Assembly: GCA_905221615.1 (NCBI GenBank)
Contig: CAJNDT010003268.1
Span: 432,001-496,000 of the forward strand
DNA: 64,000 bases
DNA from: Symbiodinium sp. CCMP2592
Taxonomy: Eukaryota; Sar; Dinophyceae; Suessiales; Symbiodiniaceae
Reading direction: 5' to 3'
Shown piece by piece: positions 1 through 11,858 of the stretch. The stretch's first letter is position 1. Each line of letters begins with the position of its first letter. A program made the translations under genes and the position numbers. The notes below the pieces were generated by a model, which was not told where the DNA came from, searched no databases, and worked only from the letters and a program-made list of their open reading frames with translations.

Positions 1-2485
1 CAGCTCTAGAAACCTCTCAAGACTGTGTACTCAGCAGTTGCCTCGACCATTTTGTTCCGCTGCTCCTGATCTTTCACCTGATGCTGCCTCGGCGCCGGCA
101 GGGGCCAGCTCCACCAACATGCGCGAGCAGTCGGAGCAGGCCAATTACTTTTTGTCACACTGGCCTGCCACAAAGTAGCCTCCTGTTGCACGGGCAAAAA
201 GACTGCCGAGTCCCTGGCAGCTTCGCCAGCTCTGCGTTGGTTTCCCGGTCCTGCTTCCGCAAAGCCTCGACCTGTCTGTGCGCAACACGTGCATGTCGCT
301 ACTTTGGGGCCTGATGCCACTGCAGAAATTGCGTTCCTGTTTCGCGTGTGAATTTTTGATTGGATACTGCATTGGCCTTGCCGACCACGGGTCGCCACAC
401 AGAGGGTCTCTCATCATCCGGGTAACTGCGTGGGGACGCTAATTTTCACACATAGGTGCAGCAACTTGTCGGGATTGCTGTCTTGCAGCTTGGTCCTTCT
501 CGCAACACCATCCCCTTCGGGTGACACATGTGTCACTAAAACCCTCACCACCAAAGATACAGCGCTTGTTCCTCATTTAGCTGAAGGTCCAATATACTTC
601 ATGTGGGCATTTCTGGGCATCTATCCGGGCAGGCCAAACTCCTAGCAAGCTACTGTTTGCTTATTTCAACTATCCTTGTCGAAGGCATCACTGATGGTAT
701 TCTCCTGTTGTCGACGCTATTGCTGTAGCTTCCGTTCAGATTGTTCTTCACGGAATGGATACATGTAGGATCAAATCTATTGTAGGAGTTAGTCTGGTGC
801 AGCCGTAGTTGGTGGCCCGCTGCACTGAACTCGCTTCCTGGCAACTCCATCAAGTCCTCCTGTACCTGCTGCCCGAATCTCAAGCTCTGAGCCCTGCATG
901 AACTTCCGCCTGCTTCTCCATGCGCTCCAGGTTGCTGAGGATGTCGAGGTTCCTTCGTGTTTGAACTTCGGTGGGTTTTGAAGTTCAAGGCACTGCCCGC
1001 GTAAGCGAGCATGCGGAGCTACAGTGTTACAATCACAAAGAATGCGAGGCGACACCAAGCAATGCAATCTTCTGCTGCCACAGCGGCTGCTTGTGAGACT
1101 CATCAGACTGATACCGGTCCTCCCAAGAATGGATAACGCAGGGCACTGGCATGATGACGAGCTTCAAGGGGCCTTCTTAGAGCGCGTCTCCATCTCTGAG
1201 CATCGAATCTGCAGGGTGTCCTGGAAACAGAACCGAGGGATGGGATTCAGAGCCTGGGCTTTTCCCCCACGTGCAAAGCAGGCCCTGGCTCAGAGCCTTC
1301 TCCGATGAGAGCTTGTCCCGCGTTGATTCGGCATTCTCCAGATTCTTCCCTCAGCGTGCGCGTAAAGTGCAGCTATCGCAGCACTGTTAGTACAAGGCAT
1401 CTGAGTCGGAAAACCCTCCAGGATGTTGGGGCCATCTAGCTGCTAGGTCATCTTCTGCAAGAGATGACTTTCAGAAGATCAACGTTCTTGTAAGTCTTGA
1501 GGCCTACAAGTAAAGCAGGCTGCTCTCAAAATGAAGCTTACAAATGCCGAACAGCGGACACAAACCTAAGCATCTGGAGATCTGAGAAAACTCCAGTTCA
1601 TGCAAACTTGTAAACTTCATGCATAAACGTTGCATCCTGAAGAGTCGCGAAACCTAGTTCGACTGAGGTCGCCGCGCAAGTCGCGCACCTCGGGTTCGGT
1701 CAAAGCTTCTTGGCACTCATTCGGGCATGGAGGCTTTCTCCCCACCCCACCCAGCTGAAAGAAGTCGTTGGTGGATTGTTGAGACTCGCACTCGAACAAT
1801 CCAGGCGAGGCTCCGAAAACGCAGAGCGCAATGTGTTTGTGAGAGGGGTTCTGGATGGTTCTGGCGGTGTTGCTGCGGGCCCTTTTCCGATCCGGGGTTC
1901 GAGCTTTGGGGTGTAGGGGTGTCGTTAACGAATTAGGATCACGGGCTGAGGCATTAAGGGTTCAAGGCGGCTTGTGGCTGGGAGCCAGCCTGGCCGGCCA
2001 GGCACAGGGTCGTTTATCTGTGACATTGCTTCCCTGGCCTGGGGTTGTACATTTTTAGCATGCTGCCATGAAAAAACAACTCGCCACCATTTTTCTCGTC
2101 CGGATCTTTTCAAGTCGCGGCCGCGTTCAGGCGCCCCTGCTGTGACGTATCGACAGCCTGCCATGTCTGGGTCATGACTGTAGATCTAGCGAACTGGGAA
2201 TGCCTGTTAGGTTATACGTCCCTTCAGCATACAAATGCAGTGGCGGACCTAAATGTGCTTTAGCCTCCGAGTCGAAGAAGCGCGTGGGAAAAGCTTATGT
2301 GGTGAGCATAGAATTCAGCGTTCAGGGAACAGATAGTACCGGAATCCTAGGCACTCAACCACGGAACAAAAGCCTCGGCCTAGATGGAACACCTGACGGC
2401 GAAAGTGCTGCAACTAGCCATAGCCAGCTATTCCACAGTAGCGCTGGGTTTCCGCAGCATCGCAATCAACACAGGCTGGACGTCA
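1..2485. other. Gene-poor leading stretch, nothing recognised
   Basis: Only short overlapping open frames occur on both strands, with no conserved motif, no repeat array and no convincing splice pattern. I see no RNA gene. It reads like dinoflagellate intergenic DNA. Confidence 0.5.
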
Positions 2486-2487
2486 AT

Positions 2488-4192
2488 GAGCTCTCAGTGA
2501 AACCACAGCACATTGCAAGGGATCATCCCACGGCCAAGAAAAGCTTCAAGCCTCCGCTGGCACTGGCACATCAGCTTAACGAGATTCCAGATTTTGCAAC
2601 GTCAGCTGAGCAAGCTCTCAGTGAAACCACAGCACATTGCAAGGGATCATCCCACGGCCAAGAAAAACTTCAAGCCTCCGCTGCCACTGGCACATCAGCT
2701 TGACGAGATTCCAGATTTTGCAACGTCACTGAGCAAGCTCTCAGTGAAACCACAGCACACTGCAAGGGATCATCCCGCGGCCAAGAAAAGCTTCAAGCCT
2801 TCGGTGGCACATCAGCTTAACGAGATCCCAGATTTGCAACGTCACTGAGCAAGCTCTCAGTGAAACCACAGCACATTGCAAGGGATCATCCCGCGGCCAA
2901 GAAAAGCTTCAAGCCTCCGCTGGCACTGGCATATCAGCTTAACGAGATTCCAGATTTTGCAACGTCACTGAGCAAGCTCTCAGTGAAACCACAGCACATT
3001 GCAAGGTATCATCCCGCGGCCAAGAAAAGCTTCGAGCCTCCGCTGGAAAATCAGCTGAACGAGATTCCAGATTTTGCAACGTCACTGGGCAAACTCTCAG
3101 TGAAACCACAGCACATTGCAAGGGATCATCCCGCGGCCAAGAAAAGCTTCAAGCCTCCGCTGGCACTGGCACATCAGCTTAACGAGATTCCAGATTTTGC
3201 AACGTCACTGAGCAAGCTCTCAGTGAAACCACAGCACATTGCAAGGGATCATCCTGCGGCCAAGAAAAGCTTCAAGCCTCCGCTTTCACTGGCACATCAG
3301 TTTAACGAGATTCCAGATTTTGCAACGTCACTGAGCAAGCTCTCAGTGAAACCACAGCACATTGCAAGGGATCATCCCGCGGCCAAGAAAAGCTTCAAGC
3401 CTCCGCTGGCACTGGCACATCAGCTTAACGAGATTCCAGATTTTGCAACGTCACTGAGCAAGCCCTCAGTGAAACCACAGCACATTGCAAGGGATCATCC
3501 TGCGGCCAAGAAAAGCTTCAAGCCTCCGCTTTCACTGGCACATCAGCTTAACGAGATTCCAGACTTTGCAACGTCACTGAGCAAGCTCTCAGTGAAACCA
3601 CAGCACATTGCAAGGGATCATCCCGCGGCCAAGAAAAGCTTCAAGCCTCCGCTGGCACTGGCACATCAGCTTAACGAGATTCCAGATTTTGCAACGTCAC
3701 TGAGCAAGCTCTCAGTGAAACCACAGCACATTGCAAGGGATCATCCCGCGGCCAAGAAAAGCTTCAAGCCTCCGCTGGCACTGGCACATCAGCTTAACGA
3801 GATTCCAGATTTTGCAACGTCAGCTGAGCAAGCTCTCAGTGAAATCACAGCACATTGCAAGGGATCATCTCGCGGCCAAGAAAAACTCCAAGCCTCCGCT
3901 GGCACTGGCACATCAGCTTGACGAGATTCCAGATTTTGCAACGTCACTGAGCAAGCTCTCAGTGAAACCACAGCACACTGCAAGGGATCATCCCGCGGCC
4001 AAGAAAAGCTTCAAGCCTCCGCTGGAAAATCAGCTGAACGAGATTCCAGATTTTGCAACGTCACTGGGCAAACTCTCAGTGAAACCACAGCACATTGCAA
4101 GGGATCATCCCGCGGCCAAGAAAAGCTTCAAGCCTCCGCTGGCACTGGCACATCAGCTTAACGAGATTCCAGATTTTGCAACGTCACTGACA
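2488..4192 (+). repeat. 123-bp (41-codon) tandem repeat array, about 14 units
   Basis: A marker beginning gagattcc recurs at 2581, 2705, 2822, 2944, 3061, 3184, 3307, 3430, 3553, 3676, 3799, 3923, 4040 and 4163. Most intervals are exactly 123 bp; three are 117 bp, and single-base slips give 122 or 124. On the plus strand the unit reads as a 41-residue repeat containing KPQHIARDHP and EIPDFATS. The longest uninterrupted stretch is 2860-3921. A block near 2581-2830 is repeated 1,218 bp downstream with the same private variants (cagctgagc, cttgacgag), so the array also grew by segmental duplication. Whether it is translated is unclear: an extra base near 2612 and near 3825 breaks the frame, yet the 6-bp indels keep it. 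No neighbouring exon is recognised. Confidence 0.9.
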
Positions 4193-4851
4193 TTCCATAC
4201 TTCAAATGAAAATCAGAGCAATGCCTGCCTCATAGACGGAGGAATTTAAAGGAATCCCCCCCGGGCTCGGGCGTAAATGCCGCAGGGACCCAGCATCCCC
4301 CATGATTTCGGGGGGGGACCTAGGAAAGTGAAGATTGCACTTTGGGAGGTCCCCCTCAGTGGTTTATCGGATGTACTGTAGAACTTAAGCTAGGTTCGGA
4401 AGTGACAACTCCCCCAACACTTTTATCCCTAAGGACCTATAAACCAAATTCTGGCAGGCCGCGGGGGCGACCCACCCATAAATCCACCGAAAGCTTAAAC
4501 TAAAATCCTCACTTGCATCATTGGGCGTGCAACGGTGGATTTGTATTTGCTGCGGCGACCCCTTTTGTCAGCTGCTTGCAAAAACCAGCGGCTGTGCTGG
4601 AAGTGGCTGGTTTCCACTCTTTTTTAGGTGGGATTCCATGGGTTGACTCTGGCATGAGTGCAGGAGGCTGCTGTGGACGTGAAAACCGAAGGCCATATGC
4701 CGAGGCGCGGAAGCCTGCTGGAACATTACATGTTCCTAGCTGTCGCATGCCTGTGCAATATCGTCTTGTGCTTCGTGGGTGTTGGTGCCAGACCCTGCTT
4801 GCTTGTGGTAACCGAGAAAGACTTACAGTAAATCGAAAGGCATGCCGCGTG
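4193..4851. other. Spacer with homopolymer runs
   Basis: No gene recognised. Runs of C and G occur at 4255-4263 and 4310-4318. The stretch separates two unrelated tandem-repeat arrays. Confidence 0.4.
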
Positions 4852-5625
4852 CGAGAAGGGAAAGTGCAGGAGCCCAGAGGGTACGTGGGGAATGCGTGCA
4901 GGAGCGCAGGACTTCTGAGACGTCGACCCTCAGATTCTTCATTTTTCCAGGTTCTATGCGGCTCTGCGTAATATCCCTTGATTCTCCCACGGCAGATGCA
5001 AAAGCCTGGAAAGTGCAGAAATCCAGGGGGAACCTCAGGAATGCGTGCAGGAGCGCAGGACTTCCGAGACGTCCACCCTCAGATTCTTCACTTTTCCAGG
5101 TTCTATGCGGCTCTGCGTAACATTGTCCAAATATAAGACATGAACCAGTCGGAGTATAGTGAAGTGTTAGTGCGAAGTTACAGCAACTCCCTAGATTCTC
5201 CCACGGCAAATGCAAAAGCCTGGAAAAAACCAGGGGGAACCTCAGGAATGCGTGCGGCAGCGCAGGACTTCCGAGACGTCCACCCCCAAATTCTTCACTT
5301 TTCCAGGTTCTATGCGTCTCTGCGTAATATCCCTAGATTCTCCCACGGCAGACGCAAAAGCCTGGAAAGTGCAGAAAACCAGGGGGAACCTCAGGAATGC
5401 GTGCAGGAGCGCAGGACTTCCGAGACGTCCACCCCCAGATTCTTCACTTTTCCAGGTTCTATGCGGCTCTGCGTAACATTGTCCAAATATAAGACATGAA
5501 CCAGTCGGAGTATAAAGGGAAGTCTTTCGCGAAGTTACAGCTACGCAGCTACTCCCTAGATTCTCCCACGGAAGATGCCAAAGCCTGGAAACTGCAGAAA
5601 ACCAGTGGGAACCTCAAGATATCAT
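4852..5625. repeat. 143-bp tandem repeat with alternating spacer
   Basis: The word attctcccacgg occurs at 4981, 5194, 5337 and 5560, and ggttctatgcg recurs correspondingly. Adjacent copies are 143 bp apart, or about 213-223 bp where a 70-80 bp spacer containing aagacatgaaccagtcggag (near 5130 and 5487) is present. The basic unit is therefore part of a higher-order unit of roughly 360 bp. The first copy near 4852 and the last near 5560-5615 are partial. No coding function is assigned. Confidence 0.8.
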
Positions 5626-6184
5626 GAGGTCATGACAAGAATGTCACGTTCCAGTGTGCACTCGACAAACGAACTCAGCTAGCTTGAAACCCAAAATCTT
5701 TGAACTCAAGTTCTAAATGACCTAGGACAAATTCGGTTGGCCGCCTGCATGTCCATTCGGTGTGCCACATGCATGTCAGTATACTGTATGTCTATGTCTC
5801 GTGAAATTATGCGTAGCTGGCTCCCGGCGAGCCAGCGCCTCTACGATCAGCCAAGCTAATATACACATCCACGCCTCCCACAAAAATCCAAAGTGAAAGC
5901 ACACACGTCCACGACTCCAACCTTCATTTATCGACCCCCCCTGAAATTTGAAGGGGGAAAGTGAAAGTGAAAGCTTGCCGGTTTCAGGGTACCCCCCCCT
6001 CAGCCTTCATTTACCTAGAATGGGGGATGACCCAGCGAGCCTTCCTCCCTCGCCTTGGCAACCGCTTCCTGGCAAGTCAAGGCTGAAGATGATGGAGGTC
6101 GAACAAAACTGAGGTCGTAAGACCCGACACCTACAGAGATCTTCGAGGATTTTCGTAAACCGGACGTGACGTTTGCATCGGCTA
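5626..6184. other. Spacer left of the ABC array
   Basis: No gene recognised. Two C-runs occur (5935-5941 and 5991-5998). The start of the homology shared with the ABC-array spacers, near 6185, sets the right boundary. Confidence 0.4.
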
Positions 6185-6717
6185 GAGCAGCCTTGAACCG
6201 CTTCGAGCCGCATCGAACCTGGCGAAAGCTGTACAGATGGGGGGGACCCTCCAAACAAGCGTCCCAGAACGGGCGAGGTCTCCGGTGTTTTTGCGGCTGC
6301 GGAGAAAGCAAGTTCCCCCGCGCCACCCCTGGGACCTTCCCTGCTGGGCTGCATGCCCTACAATCCGCATGGCATGCCGACCCAGACGGACAGAAGAGAC
6401 TGTAGCATCTGTAATGGATGCTGTCAATGTTCTAAGCACCTTAGAACAATCCGTTCCGGCGCACGGCTAACACTGCAGCGGAAAAAAATACACTAAATCG
6501 TTGTCGCCGCACGTCTCGAGAAGCAAGACTGGCAAGTGAGTTCTTGGGAAGACTGCCGTTTGACAGGTTGCTGCTTGTAAGTTTGTGGCTCTTGCTTTTG
6601 AGACGTGTAACCCGGCAAGAGGACTACCCCTCATGTGAGGTGCTCGCGACTGCTTGGCAGTTGCCAGGAGCATGTTGTCCCTGAAACCCTCCTATAACTC
6701 TTAGCAGTCTTAGCTGC

Positions 6718-9700
6718 TCACTTCTGCGCCTGCATCTGAAGCTTGTAGTACACCCCCTTCATGGCCATCAGCTCTTCGTGGTTTCCCTTCTCCACGACGC
6801 GGCCGTCGGCGTTCACTAGGATGACGTCGCAGCCTTGGATGGTGGACAAGCGGTGCGCGATCGCGAAGGAGGTGCGCCCCTCGCGTGCTGCCTCCAACGC
6901 CTTCTGGACGATCGCCTCGCTCTGCGTGTCAAGGGCACTGGTGGCTTCGTCGAGCAACATCACCGGCGGATTGCGGATCAGGGCCCTGCAGATCGCCACA
7001 CGCTGCTTCTGGCCACCTGAGAGGCGGCTTCCCCGGGGCCCTACCTCTGTCTCCAAACCCTTGTTGCCGTTCTTGTATAAGAATGCCAGGTTCGACATCT
7101 TCTCACACTGACTGACATACTCGTCGCTGACCGTCTCCCCGTCATCCAAGCCATACATGATGTTGGCGCGAACGGTGGTGTTGAAGAGGATGGGCTCCTG
7201 TCCCACGAAGCCGATCTGACGACGCCACCAACGGATGTTCACGGAATTCAGCGCCACGCGGTCCGCACCGATGAAGACCTGACCCTCTTGAGGATCATAG
7301 AATCGCTGGATCAAGGACATCACTGTGCTCTTGCCACCACCAGAAGGACCCACCAGGCCCACTGACTGTCCCCGGGAGATGCTGAAAGTGATACCCTTGA
7401 GCACCTGGATCTCTGGGCGGAAGGGGTAGAAGAACTTCACGTCTCGGAACTCAATCTGCCCAGCCTCGAGCTGCTTGGGGGTGTCGCCAGTTGGCTCCAA
7501 GCCATCAATCGCTGAGACCCGATCCATAAGCTGGAACATGTCGTGGCAGGCGACCTTCGCCTTCGTGGCGTCGCCCACCATCACAGCAGCCTGGCCAGCT
7601 CCCATGCCTCCGTGCGCAGGCTCGGTAGCGGCCAGCGGGCACAACAGCTGGGAAAATTACTATTGGAACTCTCCTGATGCGTTGCTATGCATATAACCCC
7701 GAGGAATATCGACGAGCGACTCGGCTTCTAGATTCTAGCGGATGAGTCCTCACAACGGCCCGTGAACACGTGACGACCCGGCCTGCGTAGAAGATACCCA
7801 TGAAAGCCATCATCACGCCCTCGAAGTCTGCGATGCCTTCTTTGATCAGCAGGGACGCGACGTAGAAGCCACCTGCCATGATGAAGAACATGATGCCATT
7901 GGAGATGCCGAAGCCCAGTCCGGCAAGGATGTTGCGCCTCCACATGCCGACCAAGGACTTCTCGACCCAGCTCACGTACATGCCCACGAGGCCCTTCTCC
8001 ACACCCAGTGCCTGCACCGTCCGAGCGTTCATCACCGAGTCCACCACAATCTGGTTGGCATTGGTGATGTTCTCGTTCTCGTTCTTCGAGGCACCAAGCA
8101 ACACGAGCATCTGAATGGCCTGCGCTGCGATCATGATCGGGATGGAACCCAACATCACGAGCGACATCTCCCAGCAGTAGACGAAAGCAATCACCAGGCC
8201 TACCACCAAGGAACTCATGGCCGCGGCCTTTGCCTGTACGGACTTGCACAAGGTCGACACGCGGAAGGCCCACAGCTCCAAAGCTTTGGACAGCATGCCA
8301 GGGGTGTTGGCCGGATCATCATGGAAGCCCACCTGGGCGCGTTGGAAGCTAAGCGACACACGCGGAACCAGAAGCCCGAACCTTTTCCTTTCAATCCCCC
8401 CCCTTGCCGGCCTCTTGACGGAACATGCCTGTGAGGATCGCCACGCGAAGGCGTTGCGTCATGGCCTCGCCTAGGATGGAGAAGCAGCCGTGGGAGACTG
8501 TGGACCCGATGAAGGCACTGACGCCGATGATCACGAAAGTCAGGGCCATTTGCTCGAGGTCAGCCCGCATCTCCTAGCGGCTACTTAGTCTTTCGTTTCT
8601 ATCTCGGTTAGCAGTGGAGGGCTGGCGGTGCTGAAAAAGTTACGTTGACTTGATACTTGAAGAACTCAATAAAAATGCCCCCCCCCTCCCTCATCTCCTC
8701 CTTGTCTGTCTTGAAGAAGCCACTCATAGAGCCGACCAAAGCAATCGTGCAAACCGGCATCGCAGAGCCGTCGACCATGGCACCAAGGATGGCAGGAATG
8801 AAGAAAGGCCACTCCGGCCTGTTGTAGCTCAGCAATCGTCTCATGGGGACCTTGTAATTCTTCGTGATGTCTTTCTCGCGATTCGCTTCTGCGTCCTTCT
8901 CCCGCTTCACACGCTGGGTCTCCGACTCGCCGGAATTCGTGGAGGAGCGCCTCACGACGTTCTGCGCAGTCTGCTCGTTGCTGATGGCGGCCGCGTCCTT
9001 CTCTTCATCCTCTGCTTTGTGGGAGGATTCCTGCGCAGCAACCAGGGCATAGTAGGTGCCCTTCTTCTCCATCAGTGACGCATGATTGCCATGTTCCACC
9101 AAGGTCCCACGGCTCAGCACGTAAATGAGGTCGGAGTTGCGAACTGTACTGAGGCGGTGGGCAATGCTCACAATCCCCAAGCCATCGGCCGTGTTCGCAC
9201 TGATGCTGTCGATGGTGGCCTGGATCATCTTCTCGGAGGTGTTGTCAAGAGCACTCGTCGCCTCGTCCAAGAAGAGGAAGGACGCCTTCTTAAGAAGGGC
9301 CCTGGCAATGGCGATGCGTTGCTTCTGACCTCCGGACAGCTGGCCGCCACCGCTACCGACGAAGGTGTTGTACTTCTCGGGCAGGTTGTCGACAAAGCTG
9401 AGCTGAGCATCATTGCAGGCCTTCACGAAGTCCTCCTTGCTGGCGGAAGGGTTGCCTTGCATGATGTTGTGGCGGATGGAGCTGGCAAAAAGAACAGGCT
9501 CCTGGCCCACGTAGCCGATGCAACGCCGCAAGGCCGAGATCTTGAAGTTTGTCATGTTCTGGCCGTTCACCAGCACAGCCCCGGAGTCCGGGTCGTAGAA
9601 CCGCTCCAGCAAAGCCATCACCGTGGACTTCCCCGAGCCAGATTCACCGACCACCGCGACCTTCTGCCCACGCTGGATGCTAAGTGAAAGCCCGTTCAGG

Positions 9701-10938
9701 ACCTTCACATCGGGGCGAGCTGGATAGGTGAAGTGCACATTCTCGAAATCGAACTTCTCGATTTTGCTGATGTCCTGGCGCTTGTCATCCAGGCGGCATT
9801 GGATGTTGGGCTTGTTCTCCAGGGCGCGGAAGAAGCGACCGGCAGCCGTCTGCGCTGCCTTCATGGCCTTAAGGCTCGGGTCCAAGTTGCCAATCATGAA
9901 GCTTCCGATGAAGATGCAGAAGAAGATGGCCATGATCGTGCCGGGCTCCCAATACTTTCCGGTGGCTGGGTTCAACTCTTCATTGTACCGCAGGGTCATG
10001 CCGAACCAGAAGGCCAAGCCGTATCCCAAGAAGATGATCATCATGGTGTAACCCATGCCCGCACCGACCTTGAAGCCATTCCTCACCCCGCCACGGCGCG
10101 TCTCCACCAAGGCAGCAGAGAACTTCTTCAGTTCGCGGTGCTCGCCGCCGAAGGCCACGACGGTTCGCATGGCGTTCAAGCACTCTTCCACCACGGCCGA
10201 AGCCTTGGCATACCAGCTCTGCGACTCGTTCTGGATCTCCTGGACGGCTTTTCCCATGAAGGCGGCGCCGACGCCCATGAAGGGCAGAATGGAGCACATC
10301 ACCAATGCGATGAGCCAACCCATTCCGAAGGCACAGCCGAAGCCGCCAAGGAAGGCGGAAATGGCCATCACCCCGTTTCCGAATTTGTCTCCGAAAGCAT
10401 CCTGGATCTTCTCCAAGTCGTCGTTGATCTCGGCAGGCAGGGCCGCGACCTCCCTGGTGTCAAACCAGCTCACGTCCTGGTGCAGCACCGTGTCGAAGTA
10501 GAGCACTCGGTACTTGAAGGCCTGCTTCTCAGCGAAGATCTTGAAGCAGGCTCCCTGCAAGAATGCTGCAAAGGTCGCGCCTACGCCTACTAGCATCATG
10601 GTGATGCACAATTCCTCCATCTGGCTCATCATGCCGTCCATCGCACCCAACATCTGCTCGGGCGTGAAAGACTCTGCCCCGCCCGTGGCTTCGCCCATGC
10701 CATCGATGAGGTCTCCGAAAACGATGCACAGCAAAGGCTGGGACAAGCCGTTCCCAATGGCCCCCAAGCATCCGACGATCAGCACAACGACTTCGACGAA
10801 GTCCATCATGGAGAAAAGCTTGCACAGAGAGGCAGCTGGGATCTTGTTCTTGGTCACCTGCACCTCCTGCGTCTCGACTTTCGCTTCCACTTGGACCATC
10901 TCATCGTCGGCATCGTCTGCCACCTGGTTGCTCGCCAT
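6718..10938 (-). CDS. Full ABCB/MDR-type ABC transporter, copy 1 (four exons)
   Basis: This encodes a full ABC exporter (TMD1-NBD1-TMD2-NBD2), predicted to move a substrate across a membrane using ATP; the substrate is unknown. My exon model is 10938-8650, 8573-8412, 8332-7783 and 7607-6718. It joins in frame to 1,296 residues, close to the usual ~1,280 of P-glycoprotein relatives. NBD1 has Walker A GESGSGKST (431-439), Q-loop GQE (478-480), LSGGQ (534-538), Walker B LFLDEA and switch His594. NBD2 has GPSGGGKST (1087-1095), LSGGQ (1196-1200), LLDEATSALD and His1252, so both ATP sites look intact. A charged linker covers about 636-700. Introns are 76 nt (GT-AG), 79 nt and 175 nt (both GC-AG). 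A pyrimidine tract with AG at 10966-10967 lies 27 bases upstream of the ATG and could be a spliced-leader acceptor. Confidence 0.9.
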
Positions 10939-11858
10939 CCTCCGCGAGCCCTCAAGAAGGGAGAACTGTCAGAAGGGACTGGGACTACACACTGACTTTG
11001 AGCACCTCACGCATGGCACCCAGGCACATCATGCAGTGCGCTCAACACGGATTGACCAAGCCAAGTAACATATCCGTGGGGGTCTGGTGCTCTAGCAGAG
11101 CTTTTAACTTCACTTCGCAACCGATACAACATGCTCTACCCCCACAGTGAAGTCAAAGGGCGTTTGAAGTCTTGCGGCCACGTTTGACCGTCAGGGAGTG
11201 CATCTAGGAATCTCAAACAGTCGCGTGCAGCGAGCGATGTTGAACACGGGGAGCTTGAGCAGAGCGCACTTTGTCCGTGCCGAGAGTTGAGGTGTGCCAG
11301 CGGCAAGAGAGCAGCCTTGAACCGCTTCGAGCCGCATCGAACCTGGCGAAAGCTGTACAGATGGGGGGGGACCCTCCAAACAAGCGTCCCAGAACGGGCG
11401 AGGTCTCCGGTGTTTTTGCGGCTGCGGAGAAAGCAAGTTCCCCCGCGCCACCCCTGGGACCTTCCCTGCTGGGCTGCATGCCCTACAATCCGCATGGCAT
11501 GCCGACCCAGACGGACAGAAGAGACTGTAGCATCTGTAATGGATGCTGTCAATGTTCCAAGCACCTTAGAACAATTCGTTCCGGCGCACGGCTAGCACTG
11601 CAGCGGAAAAAAAAATACACTAAATCGTTTCTGGGCTATGGCCTACGCCGCACGTCTCGAGAAGCAAGACTGGCAAGTGAGTTCTTGGGAAGACTGCCGT
11701 TTGACAGGTTGCTGCTTGTAAGTTTGTCGCTCTTGCTTTTGAGACGTGTAACCCGGCAAGAGGACTACCCCTCATGTGAGGTGCTCGCGACTGCTTGGCA
11801 GTTGCCAGGAGCATGTTGTCCCTGAAACCCTCCTATAACTCTTAGCAGTCTTAGCTGC
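10939..11858. other. 920-bp spacer between ABC copies 1 and 2
   Basis: This is non-coding and almost identical to 16080-16999. It should contain the 3' end signals of copy 2 and the 5' region of copy 1. On the minus strand the sequence just before the copy 1 ATG has cttctgacag, a plausible trans-splice acceptor (AG at 10966-10967). A G8 run lies near 11361 and an A9 run near 11607. No TATA box or other promoter element is recognised. Confidence 0.6.

Noticed and set aside
2488-4192. Regularly spaced repeats as a CRISPR array
   Set aside because: The whole 123-bp unit is conserved, with no variable spacers, and the genome is eukaryotic.
9733-10593. 286-codon plus-strand frame opposite the ABC gene (and its two copies)
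   Set aside because: It lies fully antisense to the ABC coding exon, has His/Asp/Glu/Gln-rich shadow composition and no domain. The minus strand has intact ABC motifs.
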